Shown: positions 55,338-64,000 of the stretch, piece after piece | How the letters are laid out: each line of letters begins with the position of its first letter | Numbering within the stretch: position 1 is the stretch's first letter | Position numbers and translations under genes: made by a program | Source of the DNA: Fonsecaea monophora | Lineage: Eukaryota > Ascomycota > Eurotiomycetes > Chaetothyriales > Herpotrichiellaceae | NCBI RefSeq assembly: GCF_001642475.1 | Contig: NW_019174007.1 | Location: 1 to 64,000 of the forward strand | Reading direction: 5' to 3' | DNA length: 64,000 bases | Notes under the pieces: model-generated | The model's database searches: none | What the model was told of the DNA's origin: nothing | What the model saw: only the letters and a program-made list of their open reading frames with translations

Positions 55338-56423
55338 ATGGCTCAAGTCGAGTCTCCCAGGTCACCGACCCAGCCTGACACGCTCCTGTCCGTCACTGCG
55401 CTCGCCCGTTTCGAGTTCGAACCGGGAAAGGGGAACGATGGCACCAAAGTCATGATGGTGGAATGGCAAGACGATGATCAGACAAGAGATAAGACGGGGA
55501 GGTGGCAGGTCTCGTGGTCCGGCAAACGCACCGTCTTCCCAGCAGACGACAACCCCTCGGACAATATCCGCCGTGTATATTTCCTGTTGCCTCCGGGTGC
55601 CATTGTGCCACCTCACATCACTTTGGCGTACTATCCCCCCATCAACCCCGCCGAACCTGCCGAGACCTCAACCACAGAGCAAGCGCCTTTGAGAATGACG
55701 GTGAACCCGTTACCTGCTATCTTTACCCCCGAGCTGGGAGCCACGGCCAAGGCTAGTGGGAGAAAAGGCGTGCTGCATACTATATGGGCCAAAAAGAGGC
55801 TCCAGGTCTTGGACAAGGAGATCAAGCATGAGGAGGAACATAATCTCGAAGGCATTGCTCTGGAGATGGCCCGGTCGGAGAAGTCCTGGATTGAGAATAA
55901 CTTTGGTCTGACTCCTAAACCCCCGAGCCTCGATCTGAGCAATATTCCCAAGTCCCTAGGCCCCGTGAGTCCAGGGATTCAAAGCCCCAAGTCTCCTGGT
56001 GGAAGAAGGCTGAGCGAGAAGCTCAAAGGCTTGAGCATCGGTACGAGTGACAGAGACCTCAATGCTAGAGGCCTCAATACTCCAACACGCGAATCCCATC
56101 CTCTTTCGCCCGAGGCATCCGATATGGCATACTCGTCGTTTGGTACCTTCCGGAATGGACCAACGTCCGCCTCCTCTGTGACTGGGGGTAAAAAGGTCGT
56201 CGCTCAGGCACCACCAGACTATATCAGAAAACAGCAGGCAGACTCGCCCGCTAGTGCTTCCCTGCTTAACTCTATAAGCCAAACCACGAAACAGGAAGAC
56301 CCTGATGAAGAAGATTTATTCGCGGTCGCCCTAAGTCCGAGGTCACCGGACGGACCAAAGAGTCCGTTCTCGATATCGAGCGCAGAAGTCGGTGCATTTG
56401 CAAAGATCAAGGGCGAGCGGTGA
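55338..56423 (+). CDS. Conserved fungal protein of unknown function
   Basis: One exon encodes 361 residues. The start at ATG 55338 is the first that puts MAQVESPRSP just ahead of the conserved TALARFEFEPGKGNDGTKVMMVEW. The N-terminal 180 residues form a compact domain (beta-rich, with GRWQVSWSGKRTVFPADDN and VYFLLPPGAIVPPHITLAYYPP), followed by a helix (LQVLDKEIKHEEEHNLEGIA) and a disordered Ser/Pro-rich tail with repeated SP sites (SPGIQSPKSPGG, LSPRSPDGPKSP). I recognise the N-terminal pattern from hypothetical fungal proteins but know no function. No signal or membrane segment is visible. Confidence 0.8.
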   Translation: MAQVESPRSPTQPDTLLSVTALARFEFEPGKGNDGTKVMMVEWQDDDQTRDKTGRWQVSWSGKRTVFPADDNPSDNIRRVYFLLPPGAIVPPHITLAYYPPINPAEPAETSTTEQAPLRMTVNPLPAIFTPELGATAKASGRKGVLHTIWAKKRLQVLDKEIKHEEEHNLEGIALEMARSEKSWIENNFGLTPKPPSLDLSNIPKSLGPVSPGIQSPKSPGGRRLSEKLKGLSIGTSDRDLNARGLNTPTRESHPLSPEASDMAYSSFGTFRNGPTSASSVTGGKKVVAQAPPDYIRKQQADSPASASLLNSISQTTKQEDPDEEDLFAVALSPRSPDGPKSPFSISSAEVGAFAKIKGER

Positions 56424-56726
56424 GGAACACGCCACCTTGATGATGGTCACGACTTGGTTTACAGCAAGAGACGATTGATAACACGATACTAGAAAACTAT
56501 TTGAAGACTGCATAGAGTTGGAATTCCAGCCCCAGATCATGAAAGCCACGACCCTTTATGTCCAACATTCACCCGCAATATTCAACTGAGCTCCCAGCTG
56601 CCGAGTAGCCGCGATGCCTCTTCCACTTAGCTGGTGCCAGCAACATGCGTGCAAAGCACTCTTGTAAAGATGCCCCCTTCTAGAAAATAAACATGACGAG
56701 ATGAAATTCGAGGAACCACAAGAAAA
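56424..56726. other. Convergent 3' intergenic region
   Basis: The 303-base gap holds the 3' UTRs of the gene ending at 56423 (plus) and of the GPI-type gene ending at 56727 (minus). No gene is seen. Confidence 0.55.
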
Positions 56727-57591
56727 TCATGCAAACATGGCCGCCGCAAGCAATCCCCCCACAACTGCCATCACCGAGCCACCCAGTTGATTCGCGTCAC
56801 CCTGGAATGCCGATGATGAGGGAGCCGGTACGCCAGCAGATGACGGAGCAGATGGCGAAGGTGGCACGTTTCCTCCGGGCGGAGCTGTGTAGCTGGCGCA
56901 GCCACTTCCAGGACATTGAACAGTGGTAGGAGCTGGGGCCATGGCGGTTTTGGTGCATCCGCAGACCTCGTCGTACCAGGTGTACTGGGTGCCAGCCAAC
57001 CCTGAGCCGGTTGCGGCAGCTGTCGCGGGCAACTCGGATGTCTTTGTGCAGCCGCATTCGTGGTCCCAATAAGTGACGGTCACGGTGGGAGCTGCAGTTG
57101 CTGTGGGATCGACAGTGGCAGAGATGAGAGTGGCCGTGACGGTAGCATTTGGCATTGGGGTTGTCATGGATGTGGGCAACGTGGTTGAACTGGACGATCC
57201 TGCAGCAGGAAGGCTGACGCTGAACAGAGGCGAGAAGTCCATGGCACCGCTCTGAACCAAGGCCAGCGCATAGTTGCCAGCAACAAAACCATCCGGGACT
57301 GCGATTGTCCAGTCATACTCTGCGTCGGTGGCAGTTTTGTTTTCTGTGCAACATCCGTCAGTCAGTGCCAGTCATATGTGAGGGCGCGTTCAACTCACCG
57401 AAGATCGGGGTATTCCAGCTCGTGTTCCCCAGGAACAAGGAGACAGGTGTCCCATCGCCCACGGTCCAGTGGATGGGCCAGACTTGCCCGACAGTGACGG
57501 CATTCCACGCCATATCCGGGGTGAAGGTGGCTGTTTGGGCCATGGCCTTGAAGGCGAAGGTGCCAGCGGCGACAAGCGAGAAAGAACGCAT
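56727..57591 (-). CDS. KRE9/KNH-type Ser/Thr-rich GPI-anchored wall protein
   Basis: Two exons, complement(join(56727..57343,57399..57591)), encode 269 residues; a 55-base intron (GTGAGT...CACAG) is removed to give NTPIFENKTATDAEYDW. A signal peptide (MRSFSLVAAGTFAFKAMAQ) precedes a KRE9/KNH-like domain: TFTPDMAWNAVTVGQVWPIHW and IAVPDGFVAGNYALALVQSG. A Thr/Ser/Ala-rich stalk follows and carries two copies of a W-x-CGCTKT element (HECGCTKT and DEVCGCTKT) plus CPGSGCASY. The end is a GPI-type tail (omega region around NQLGGS, then VMAVVGGLLAAAMFA). Such proteins sit at the outer membrane face or in the wall and are linked to beta-1,6-glucan assembly; direct function is not known. Confidence 0.88.
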
Positions 57592-58746
57592 GGTTGCTGT
57601 GGGATATGGTAGTTTTCGGGATGGCAAATGAAGTCTTTTCGGCCGTGAAAGATGTGAGATGAAGTGTTGGAAAATTGCAAGGGCAAAGGTTAACGAACGA
57701 CAAGAGTTTGAAGGAGTGACTGAAGAGAAGAAAGAGAAGATGAAAGAATCGTCGAGGCACGAGCGGCAGAGCCACGTAAATGAAGGTGGCCGGCCATGCC
57801 AATGTTTGTTGTTGCTGCTGGACGAACACGGCGCATTCCAGTGAGGAATGGGGGTCGCATCAAGGGTGGTTGTGATTTCGACGCTCGCACACGACGCATT
57901 CCTGGGACGGTGGACGCTCGACAAATGACAAGACGGATCAACTCTCGAAGCCCAGACGATCAGATCGACAGCTCTGATCTGGAGTTGCATATGGTCGTCT
58001 AGGCTCTGGCATGTCGCCTCAGCTTGGAATGAGATGGGTAATCAGATTGCACCACGACCTGAGGGCCAGCCACTGCGGGAGTGGGTTTCAGTTTGTTCCT
58101 CGGATTTACCCGTCAGTTGTCTCCTGCAGCAGATGAGATATGAGATCCGAGCGACATGCCTTGACCTGTGGCCAGGCTACCATGGGGAGGCAATGATTCG
58201 AAAGGACAAAGGGGGCTCTCAACTGATAGACATTCGTACGACCTTCCATTACATAAAATGCTGGGTTACGACCTGGTAATCTCTCACCCGGGCCCGGCGA
58301 TCTCGCACCCACAGCTCAACAAGACTTTGGTTCTCCTGCCATCATTCATCGCAAATCCAGGTCCTCTCTCGCTTACTCCGCAGCGCCATGAGCACCTTCT
58401 CCTCCGGGCACCATGGCGATCGTCCCCCTGGCAGTGCCGGAACCGACTAACCCGTCCTTCGAGACTCATACGTGATGCCGCGCTCGTCCTCGTTCCAGAT
58501 TTCAGATGCCTCAGCAGGAAGGGTACGGTTCTTGAACCAGAGTGATTTGAAAATGACATTGAAGAACTTGGTAAGGATTTCGCGCAATGTCTTCTGATCC
58601 TCGGGAGTGCGTGAGTGAAAAGAAAGCCACGTCGTCGACCACAGTATTACCGTGCCTGCAGATCGTCGGCCACACACCCATCCAGAACGGAGGCCATTCC
58701 GATCCCACTGCCGGGTGTTGTGTTTGCTGGCTGGCTGGCTGGCCGG
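57592..58746. other. Intergenic region (1.2 kb)
   Basis: It holds the promoter of the KRE9/KNH-like gene. A minus-strand frame at 58447-58677 has a protein-like stretch (EILTKFFNVIFKSLWFKN, then EDERGITYESRRTG) but no ATG exon or family could be attached, so it is only noted. GGCT repeats lie at 58725-58745. Confidence 0.45.
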
Positions 58747-59178
58747 CTACAACAGAGCCACAACGCCGACGAGAGCCGCGGGCACAAAGACGCCTGCGGC
58801 CGACAGTGCTGCCGCCGCATTACCAGAGTCCCCTTCACCCGTCGCAGCTGAGCCATCAACCGATGTCGATGCCGTCCCGGTGGTCGCCGCGGACCCCGAC
58901 CCCGTCTCCGTCGCAGAGGCGAGGGCCGTGCTCGCCTCGGAGATGTACGAGGAGACGAGACTCCCCGCGTCGCCGGTTAGGGACAAGGCGCTGGTGGCGC
59001 TCTGGATGGCCGACTCGATGCTCGTGATGAGCGGCTCCGTGGCCGTGTCGGTGCCGATGGCCGACACGACGCTCGAGACGAGAGAGGTCGCGTCCGCCAG
59101 GAGCGAGTCGAGGTCCTGCGCGCGGGCGAGGGGGCTGGCCAGAGCGAGGGTGGCGAGGAGGACGCTGGGGAGACGCAT
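58747..59178 (-). CDS. Small secreted Ser/Ala/Thr-rich protein, probably GPI-anchored
   Basis: One exon encodes 143 residues starting at ATG 59178 (MRLPSVLLATLALASPLARA), a clean signal peptide cut before QDLDSLL. The mature part repeats SxVSS/SAIxSA elements and is rich in Thr and Gly. It ends with AAAALSAAGVFVPAALVGVVALL, a GPI-type hydrophobic tail after small omega residues. There are no cysteines in the mature region. Cell-surface localisation is inferred; the role is unknown. It is similar in layout to the protein at 32914, though shorter. Confidence 0.78.
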   Translation of the reverse strand: MRLPSVLLATLALASPLARAQDLDSLLADATSLVSSVVSAIGTDTATEPLITSIESAIQSATSALSLTGDAGSLVSSYISEASTALASATETGSGSAATTGTASTSVDGSAATGEGDSGNAAAALSAAGVFVPAALVGVVALL

Positions 59179-59427
59179 GTTGGTTTTTGGGTGCAAGTGT
59201 TCTGGTATTGATTGATTGATGGAAAGGGAACAGACGGTTAAGGTGATTGATCGGTGTTGTCTGTGGTGTGTGGTGTGTGGTTTCTGATAATCCTTGCCAG
59301 CAGGACTTGTTAAGGAGTGAATGAGTGAGTGAATGACTCAATTAGACGGACAAGGACAAGGACAGACTAGAGTTGGTATGAGAGTCTGAGGGTATGAGAT
59401 GGGGATATCAGAGAGAGAGAGAGAGAG

Positions 59428-59463
<36 letters not shown>

Positions 59464-61290
59464 GATGAAGAAAAAAGGAAAAAAAAGGAGAAAAGGAGGG
59501 ATTTTTCAAGGCGAGGGAATACGGGGGGGGGGGTTTGTCAATGGTTTATATATTATCAAATCCTTTCTCATCGGCCCCCTTACGAGTGAGTACCAGGTAC
59601 AATAAATCAATCGGAAGTTGGGATCTTCCCTGCCCAAGGTTTCTTTTCTTCCTTCGTCTATTTTCTTCACTGCCTCACTGCCTCACTGCCTCGATTCTCG
59701 CTCTTTGCTCGCGTCTCATCTGCTAGTACCTAGTCCCTAGTACCTAGTACCTTACTCCATGCTGGCAAACTATCTCCGCTGTATCTTGGCGTCCTCCCCT
59801 CCCAATGAAAAACAGTCGAAGAAAAAGGGCCCCAAATTAATCTTGTATACCTGTATGGGAACTGGGCTGATCGTTGTCTCCGCATGGGGGCGTCCAGGGT
59901 ACCATACGAGGAAAGGAAGGGAACGGTTCGCGTTTGATGTGCAGGGGATGGAAGAGGGGGGGGCCAGGAACGAGGTCCCCCTTGTCGTCGTTGGGATTCG
60001 TTGAAAATTCTCCGATGATCTGGGCTGTGGGCAGTGGGCACCAGGGGTTTGGTGACCTTGGTGAGAAGATCACCGAAGATCAGGGAGACGACTTGTGAAG
60101 ATGAGGTACCAAGAGGTAACTACAGTAAAGATGTACTATGGTACTATGGTACTATGTGCTACTCCGTGTATGTCGTGTACTTTGTACAGTACTTTCCTGG
60201 AAATGGGGGTATCTGGCGCATCAACCCAGGAAAATCCCATCAACTTACTTGGTGCCTGTTCGGTTATCAGGACACTACCATTGAGGATGTACCGAGTCCG
60301 AGTACGAGTCCCTGCGAGCAAGGTATTATGTAGGTACCAAGAAGTCCAAGCCCTGCACGGTCAAGCCCCTACGAGGTTTGAAAATTTCGAGACAAAAGGA
60401 ACCATGAGAAAACTTTGTCTTCTGTTATGTTTTAGAACCTGTCCATCAAGGCTCGCAAGGCCCCCGACAAGCGTGTTTCAGGACCATCAACCCCACGCAC
60501 CCCTTAAATCCCCCTCTCGCCTCTTGGCTGGAGAAGGATCGGCGAGGCTGAGTCTCTACATCATGTTTTTACTAGTACTTAGTGTTAGGAGGGTGATGTG
60601 ACGTCATCGGTAGTGGTGGTGGTGGTGGGACCAATCATGACACAGCACAGCCTCGAGCGCAGAGCAGCGTAGCCTTGCGATGGGGCGTGTGAGGGGGAAG
60701 GGGGAGAGAAAGGTAATTTCCGGGTGGAGGAGGAGCGTGACCACCTCTCGCTAGGGGTATTTACTTACATATGTAGGTACGGAGTGTGGAGGTACCCGCG
60801 TATGATCCCCATCATGGACATCAATATGAGTTTCATCATGGAGAGGAAACACGTGTTGGTGTATTGAATATATACGTACCTATATACTCGCATGCCACAT
60901 ACGCATACGTACACCAGATACACATCACGACAGCCACCCCTCAAAGAAAAGATCACGCGCACAAAATCACACTCTGTTGGGATATGAGTCTACTCGTACT
61001 CCATAAGTACCGGTACTGTAGGTATGCCGATCAAGTTTCATGCTCCCCTCTGGCACACACGCGGTCGCCGGCTACGAGCAGATCATCAGTCAGTCAGTCT
61101 CGCAAATACTTGTACTGAACAAAGATCAGCGAGATTGAAATTGCTACCCATCAGCCAACTGGTAACGACTCATAATACCTCTAAAAGATTAACTAGTCTA
61201 CCCGATACAAACAGAATGAAAGACAATTCCATCCACGCTTCTCTCTTCTCGCGCAGGCCTGGCTACCTCAGCCCATCGCTCTCCTTTTTA
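59179..61290. other. Intergenic region (2.1 kb) with simple repeats
   Basis: It contains a (GA)n(GT)n microsatellite, an 11-G run at about 59523-59533, three CTGCCTCA units at about 59671-59695 and repeated CTAGTACC units at about 59722-59752, together with GTACTATG repeats near 60136-60152 and a GGT run at about 60613-60627. Plus-strand frames in the second half are not protein-like. No gene was supported. Confidence 0.5.
59411..59462. repeat. Compound (GA)10(GT)15 microsatellite
   Basis: About ten GA units run directly into about fifteen GT units, some 230 bases upstream of the start of the small GPI-type gene. Such tracts vary in length between strains. Confidence 0.85.
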
Positions 61291-63969
61291 CTACGGTCGG
61301 CGAAAGTCCACACTCACAGTGTCAGAGTCCTCGGAATCTTGACCCACGACGTCCGGACTGCTGGCCCTAACCACCGGACGAGGTACAGCCAACGGCACTG
61401 GATTCGGTTGCACCCTTGGCAACACTGGCGCTGGTGAATGTATCCCTCGTGCGATCCTCGCCTGTCGCCTTGCTTCTTTCCTCTTCTGCTTCTCCTGACC
61501 TCGCCTAGCCCGCTTGGTCAAGTTATATATTTGGAGCGCGTGGTCCAAGTTGAACCCTTTTGGTCGACTCCGAGCTGTCAAGTTTCCGGTGATATGGCGA
61601 TACCCTTCGTCGGCCCCATGACCAAGGTGATTGCCTTCTTGGTCGAGCGCCATGAGTTTGTTCACCAGGTCGGCCTTGAGCCATCTCTTCTTTCCCAATG
61701 CTTGTTCTAGGTTGGTGAATCCGCGGTTTCGGAGTTCCCGCTCCAGCTCGTCCACAAACATCAGCTCGTATTCCTGCCGAGTCGGAACAATCCTGTGGCG
61801 TCTGGGTGAAGTTCGACGTCTCGCCAGCCGTGCTGTATCAAGCGTCGAAGGGGTGTTCTGGGAGTCTGACTGACTATCGTCAGTGTCCTCTTCTTGATTG
61901 CCTGTCTGATCCGCCGCTCCACTTCCATGATCATATTGCTGCTGCCTGCCTGGGGCGTCCTCGGTCTCGTGCACCTGGGCGTACTCCAGGAAAAGATGTC
62001 GTAGCTCCCTCACTGCTACAATGAGCCGGTTAAACTGGTGGCGGAACCCAAGATTGGTTCGCAAGTGCCTGTCGTCAAAGAACTGGTACAGTCGACCATA
62101 ATGTTGTCGCACGTCCCTGGCCGCCCTTCTGCAGAGCATGACCGTGGCAGGATGGTCCGGGTTTGGATGTCGGGTGTCATTTCGCGATACCGTTTCCATG
62201 AAAGGCGGCGGGCCGGGCTCCAGCAACACGAGATATTGGTCTCGCAGCTCCATAATCCTGTCTGCCAATCCATCCATTATCATATAGACGTCCCGCCGTA
62301 CCGACTCATTATTAATCCAATTCGGCTTTTGCGCATACATGGCTGTAACAGCTTGATGGAGGAATCCGTCGATACCAAGATCACTCAACTCGCCCTTGTA
62401 GCCCGGGTCCGTCTGAAACACTTTGGCTATATCTCGATTGTCGTCGTCTCGTGGCTCTTCCCTGGGTGGTCGTCTGATATGGGGAGTGTGACCTGCATCC
62501 TGACTCGCGGCCTGCTCCTCATTCTCCTCATTCTCCGTTTCATTCTCCTCTTGACTCCCCTTTTCACTCTCCTCTTCACTCGCCTCTTCACTCACCTCTT
62601 CACTCACCTCTTCACTCCCCTCTTCACCTTGCTCATCACCCTGCTTATCATCTTGCTCGCCATCCTGTGCCACAACCTGGTTCATAACCTGATCCACAAC
62701 CTGGGTCACAATCTCATTCACAGTCTGGGTCAGCGCCTGGACCACTGCCTGTGTCATGGCATGGACTACAGCCTGATTTGCCTGCAAGCTCGGATTCTGA
62801 TTCGGCCCACCATCAGAGGCCTCGTCCTCGTGGATATTGAACGGTGGCGGCGTTCTGGGTTCCACAACATGCGCATGTCTACACACGTGGTGGTATTGGC
62901 CTGCAAACCTGGGGCAAGGGTGACAGCGTGAAGAACATGGTTCAGGAGCAGGAGAGCTGTGAGGAGGTCGAGACAGCTGGGAGGACCTAGGTCTATGGTT
63001 TTCTCGATCGGAACTTGGTCGAGGGCTGTCTTCACCGGGGTTATCATCGTCAGGGTCCGCTGCCGTGGGAAGTTCGCCCAGTACTGGCCTGGTGGGAGGC
63101 TGCCCAGCACCATGATAGTAGTGGTTAATGCCGTCATAGCCACTGCCTGGGGGATAATCAAACAATCCAGCACCGGATTCGGCGAGAGTATCCATTCTGT
63201 AAGCATATACTTCTGTGTTGTGATCCATAGAATTCTGGTCAAGAAGTCGTGGACGCTGGCCAGTCCGGCTCTCAGGTTGATGAGAGAAACGAACGCGTCG
63301 ATGTTGCTCATCAGCGGTGTCTCCGGCCGGGCTAACGATTCTGTCACTCACTACCGAGTATAATTTTACGGCCTTGCCAACATCGTAGGTCGTTTGCTTC
63401 AACAGCCGTAGCATTTCGTCTTCGTCGGGATGAATGTCGGCCCCATAAATGCCGTTAAGCCTCCTTCGAAAGATCTCTATCGCCAACCGTCGATATGCTA
63501 GTGGATCGAAAGTACTTCTTTTCCTGTGCAATTCTGGCGCTAATCGTTGAGGTGGAGGCCCTCCTCCACGAAGCTTGAGACTTGGACTTGCGACAGAGGT
63601 GGACTTGCGCACTCTTGCTTTTGGGTCAATGGGACGAGGCCGTGGTTTCAATGCAAGTCTTTTCGAAGGACGTGAAGGAAGAGTGTTGACTTTTGGGCGG
63701 TTCACATCAGAAACACGGCGTCTCTGTGCAAGCAGTTGCCCTATCGCTGAGCGGATCCATTCAAATGGACTGGATAACCTGTTGGACACTGAGACATCGG
63801 CAGGATCGCGAGCATGAGGGGGAGGTCGATTGACGAGAAAGTCGGCTCGTGGACCATCTGAGACTATTCCGGGCTGGCCCATCTCTCTGGAAATTTGCTC
63901 GTGCTGGACAATTTCATGAGCCCGTGTCTCGGGAAAAGGGTAGTAGACATAGTCAAACGCGCTTTTCAT
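61291..63969 (-). CDS. Large low-complexity protein with a SAP-like motif, 5' end possibly beyond the window
   Basis: The frame stays open to the right edge of the window; the first ATG inside it is at 63969 (MKSAFDYVYYPF), giving 892 residues, but an upstream exon or start may lie outside. The N-terminal third is basic and disordered with an SLKLRGGGPPP segment, then a helix with RLNGIYGADIHPDEDEML. The middle has an 8-residue repeat (TQxVxxxVTQ-like, about 62640-62760) and an acidic SEEV repeat (about 62560-62630). A folded region follows (LADRIMELRDQYLVLLEPG and neighbours). Near the C-terminus, FVDELERELRNRGFTNLE and KKRWLKADLVNKLMALD match a SAP-type motif, which usually binds DNA or RNA in the nucleus. 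Function is not known. Confidence 0.72.
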   Translation of the reverse strand: MKSAFDYVYYPFPETRAHEIVQHEQISREMGQPGIVSDGPRADFLVNRPPPHARDPADVSVSNRLSSPFEWIRSAIGQLLAQRRRVSDVNRPKVNTLPSRPSKRLALKPRPRPIDPKARVRKSTSVASPSLKLRGGGPPPQRLAPELHRKRSTFDPLAYRRLAIEIFRRRLNGIYGADIHPDEDEMLRLLKQTTYDVGKAVKLYSVVSDRIVSPAGDTADEQHRRVRFSHQPESRTGQRPRLLDQNSMDHNTEVYAYRMDTLAESGAGLFDYPPGSGYDGINHYYHGAGQPPTRPVLGELPTAADPDDDNPGEDSPRPSSDRENHRPRSSQLSRPPHSSPAPEPCSSRCHPCPRFAGQYHHVCRHAHVVEPRTPPPFNIHEDEASDGGPNQNPSLQANQAVVHAMTQAVVQALTQTVNEIVTQVVDQVMNQVVAQDGEQDDKQGDEQGEEGSEEVSEEVSEEASEEESEKGSQEENETENEENEEQAASQDAGHTPHIRRPPREEPRDDDNRDIAKVFQTDPGYKGELSDLGIDGFLHQAVTAMYAQKPNWINNESVRRDVYMIMDGLADRIMELRDQYLVLLEPGPPPFMETVSRNDTRHPNPDHPATVMLCRRAARDVRQHYGRLYQFFDDRHLRTNLGFRHQFNRLIVAVRELRHLFLEYAQVHETEDAPGRQQQYDHGSGAADQTGNQEEDTDDSQSDSQNTPSTLDTARLARRRTSPRRHRIVPTRQEYELMFVDELERELRNRGFTNLEQALGKKRWLKADLVNKLMALDQEGNHLGHGADEGYRHITGNLTARSRPKGFNLDHALQIYNLTKRARRGQEKQKRKEARRQARIARGIHSPAPVLPRVQPNPVPLAVPRPVVRASSPDVVGQDSEDSDTVSVDFRRP
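62560..62633. repeat. 12-nt minisatellite in coding sequence
   Basis: CTCTTCACTCAC-type units repeat about five times. On the minus strand they encode SEEV/SEEA units of the large protein, so repeat length changes stay in frame. Confidence 0.8.
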
Positions 63970-64000
63970 GTTGATCCCCTCAGGATATGGGAACAAGCCT

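Noticed and set aside
58447..58677. Minus-strand frame with EILTKFFNVIFKSLWFKN
   Set aside because: It looks somewhat coding but has no ATG-bearing upstream exon and no family; it could be a relic.
60095..60601. A 168-codon plus frame
   Set aside because: It runs through simple repeats and lacks any domain.

Overview
This window is genomic DNA of a filamentous ascomycete (Pezizomycotina). The genes carry short introns (about 45-110 bases) with GTRNGT-like donors, CTRAY branch sites and YAG acceptors. Several families seen here are typical of these fungi: a CYP52-type P450, a TRI12-type MFS pump, DUF1769, an HSP30-type small heat shock protein, GPI-anchored Ser/Ala-rich wall proteins, and an NLR-like protein with an alpha/beta-hydrolase N-terminus. 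Eurotiomycetes (for example Chaetothyriales) is a guess from gene content. No rRNA, tRNA, CRISPR array or intact transposon was seen.

Layout. (1) 0.5-10.2 kb: a possible catabolic cluster. It holds a flavocytochrome b2-type 2-hydroxyacid dehydrogenase (four exons, cytochrome b5 domain, C-terminal AKL), an HpcH/HpaI aldolase, a TauD/TfdA-type dioxygenase and a TRI12-type MFS transporter. A coding-like but broken stretch at 6.6-7.3 kb could be a decayed gene. (2) 11.4-15.2 kb: a DUF1769 protein and a 739-residue MFS transporter, convergent. (3) 16.6-24.2 kb: a stand-alone alpha/beta-hydrolase whose frame is broken at an (ATGG)3 repeat, a CYP52-like P450, and an NLR-like protein (hydrolase, NB-ARC, TPR) whose hydrolase domain has Gly where the nucleophile Ser should be. 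(4) 24.7-39.5 kb: gene-poor, with a small conserved fungal protein, a doubtful 65-residue protein, a GPI-type Ser/Ala-rich protein and a fungal transcription-factor-domain protein. (5) 39.5-64 kb: a WW/PhoD-like phosphatase, an omega-like GST, a bacterial-type chloroperoxidase-like hydrolase, HSP30, two long mostly disordered proteins, a KRE9/KNH-type GPI protein, a second small GPI-type protein, and a large repeat-containing SAP-like protein at the right edge.

How the genes work together. In the left cluster, the dioxygenase could open a carboxylate or ether substrate, the aldolase could release pyruvate or glyoxylate plus an aldehyde, the flavocytochrome could oxidise a 2-hydroxyacid, and the MFS protein could move substrate or product. 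This is inferred from families and proximity only. At 16-24 kb, two homologous hydrolase domains (one stand-alone, one fused to an NLR) flank a P450, which looks like a fast-evolving self/non-self or defence locus. Exon boundaries were worked out by hand from splice signals and reading-frame continuity; no transcript or database search was available.
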